From: Armatimonadota bacterium | GTDB taxonomy: Bacteria; Armatimonadota; Zipacnadia; Zipacnadales; FEN-943 | Reading direction: 5' to 3' | Assembly: GCA_029777735.1 (NCBI GenBank) | Contig: JAKORR010000727.1 | Span: 1 to 6,487, forward strand | DNA: 6,487 nucleotides | Shown here: in pieces, positions 5,821-6,487 of the stretch | Position numbering within the stretch: the stretch's first letter is position 1 | Layout of the letters: each line of letters opens with the position of its first letter | Program-made: the position numbers and the translations under genes | The notes under the pieces: generated by a model | Seen by the model: the letters and a program-made list of their open reading frames with translations, nothing else | Databases searched by the model: none | What the model was told of the DNA's origin: nothing

Positions 5821-6487
5821 TCAGGACCGGCCGACTCTCGCCATTACCGATGCGACGCGCGACTTCAACTCGGCGCCGATGGCGTCACGAATCTCTTCCG
5901 TCTTGCCCTCCCAGCGCATGGCGATCTCAGCGGCAGTGTTGGAGGCACGGACCAGCGCCCAGCCTTCTGGCCGCTCGACACGCACGCCGTCGATGGTGAT
6001 GACCTCAAACTCGCGTGCGTACTCAGCCTTCAGCTCTTCCACAACGTGAAATTTTAGACTGTCGTCGCACTCCAGGCGTTCCTCGTCGGCGGTGAAGTAC
6101 GTAGGCGCTGAGGCCACGATGTCGCCAATCGTCTCGTTTGTGCCACTGAGCACCTGGCAAAGCAGAGCAGCCGAGAAGGTAGCGTCGTCGAACTTGATGT
6201 CGGGGTTGCGGTGAAAGTAGTGTCCGGTGGTTTCGAAGCCGAGGAGGGCATCCGTCTCGGCCATTCGCTTAAGAATGAAGGGATAGCCACAGGCAGCCAT
6301 CTCTAGCTTGCCGCCGCGGGCCTGCACGTACTCAATTGCTGAGCGCGTGCAGCGCACGTCGGCGACGAAGGTCGCTGGGCCGTTGGCCAAGGCATGACGG
6401 CACAGAGGAATGACGGCGCGGTCGCAGGTGATCTCCCGGCCCTGCGCGTCGACCACGGCCAGGCGATCACCGTCGGCGTCGATGGCC
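5821..6487 (-). CDS. Phosphomannomutase/phosphoglucomutase family enzyme, N-terminus cut by window edge
   Basis: The last 221 residues are present. They open with AIDADGDRLAVVD, the magnesium-binding loop DxDxDR of alpha-D-phosphohexomutases; the catalytic serine would lie outside the window. Domain 3 follows with ADVRCTR, GGKLEMAACGYPFILKRMAE, and the sugar-binding loop FETTGH (Glu85, His89 of the visible part; compare GEMSGH). Domain 4 ends with the phosphate-binding loop RASNT at visible residues 180-184. Such enzymes interconvert hexose 1- and 6-phosphates for cell-wall, glycan or storage sugars in the cytoplasm. Against the AlgC-type sequence as I remember it, the alignment is gapless, but the KTGHS motif reads ACGYP and the DVKCT lysine is arginine, so sugar preference should not be assumed. 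The stop TGA at 5823-5821 is followed 13 bases later by the VWA gene. There is no reason in the sequence to link the two functions beyond co-transcription. Confidence 0.9.
   Translation of the reverse strand, partial: AIDADGDRLAVVDAQGREITCDRAVIPLCRHALANGPATFVADVRCTRSAIEYVQARGGKLEMAACGYPFILKRMAETDALLGFETTGHYFHRNPDIKFDDATFSAALLCQVLSGTNETIGDIVASAPTYFTADEERLECDDSLKFHVVEELKAEYAREFEVITIDGVRVERPEGWALVRASNTAAEIAMRWEGKTEEIRDAIGAELKSRVASVMARVGRS

Overview
This is a GC-rich bacterial chromosomal window with ordinary coding density. It carries five protein-coding genes, two of them cut by the window edges, and one heavily damaged gene. Nothing in it indicates phage, plasmid, insertion sequence, CRISPR or RNA genes. 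The phylum cannot be fixed from six loci. A short EpsC-type serine acetyltransferase, a VanW-family protein, a TTG-started obg and a Bat-type VWA protein occur in several Gram-positive or monoderm-like and environmental phyla, so the organism is left as an undetermined bacterium.

Left part, minus strand (2320 to 1): a broken gene (2320-1781) would have encoded a small membrane protein with two N-terminal membrane helices, a winged-helix-like segment and a C-terminal zinc ribbon. About 205 bases further on comes cysE (1576-746), a serine O-acetyltransferase with an unusual coiled-coil-like tail. Its 3' end overlaps by 28 bases the start of a VanW-family, membrane-anchored cell-wall protein (773 to beyond 1). 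The cysE leader contains a perfect 7+1+7 dyad and a two-tier inverted repeat.

Centre, plus strand: a 265-base divergent spacer (2321-2585) leads into obg (2586-3869), a complete ribosome-associated GTPase that starts at TTG.

Right part, minus strand (6487 to 3975), convergent with obg across 105 bases: the C-terminal part of a phosphomannomutase/phosphoglucomutase-family enzyme is followed after 13 bases by an intact 610-residue BatA-like/von Willebrand factor A membrane protein. The two are probably co-transcribed, with the VWA gene's ribosome binding site overlapping the mutase stop codon.

The most notable observation is the broken gene. Five separate lesions can be read by reconstructing one continuous protein across three frames: two single-base indels, an in-frame TGA, a hexamer tandem repeat with frame loss, and an exact 11-bp tandem duplication. 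The flanking genes are intact, which argues for real gene decay rather than poor sequence. I do not see a convincing new multi-gene system here. Second-tier observations are the altered KTGHS-equivalent loop of the mutase (ACGYP), the long CysE tail with its overlap into the VanW gene, and the dyads upstream of cysE and obg.
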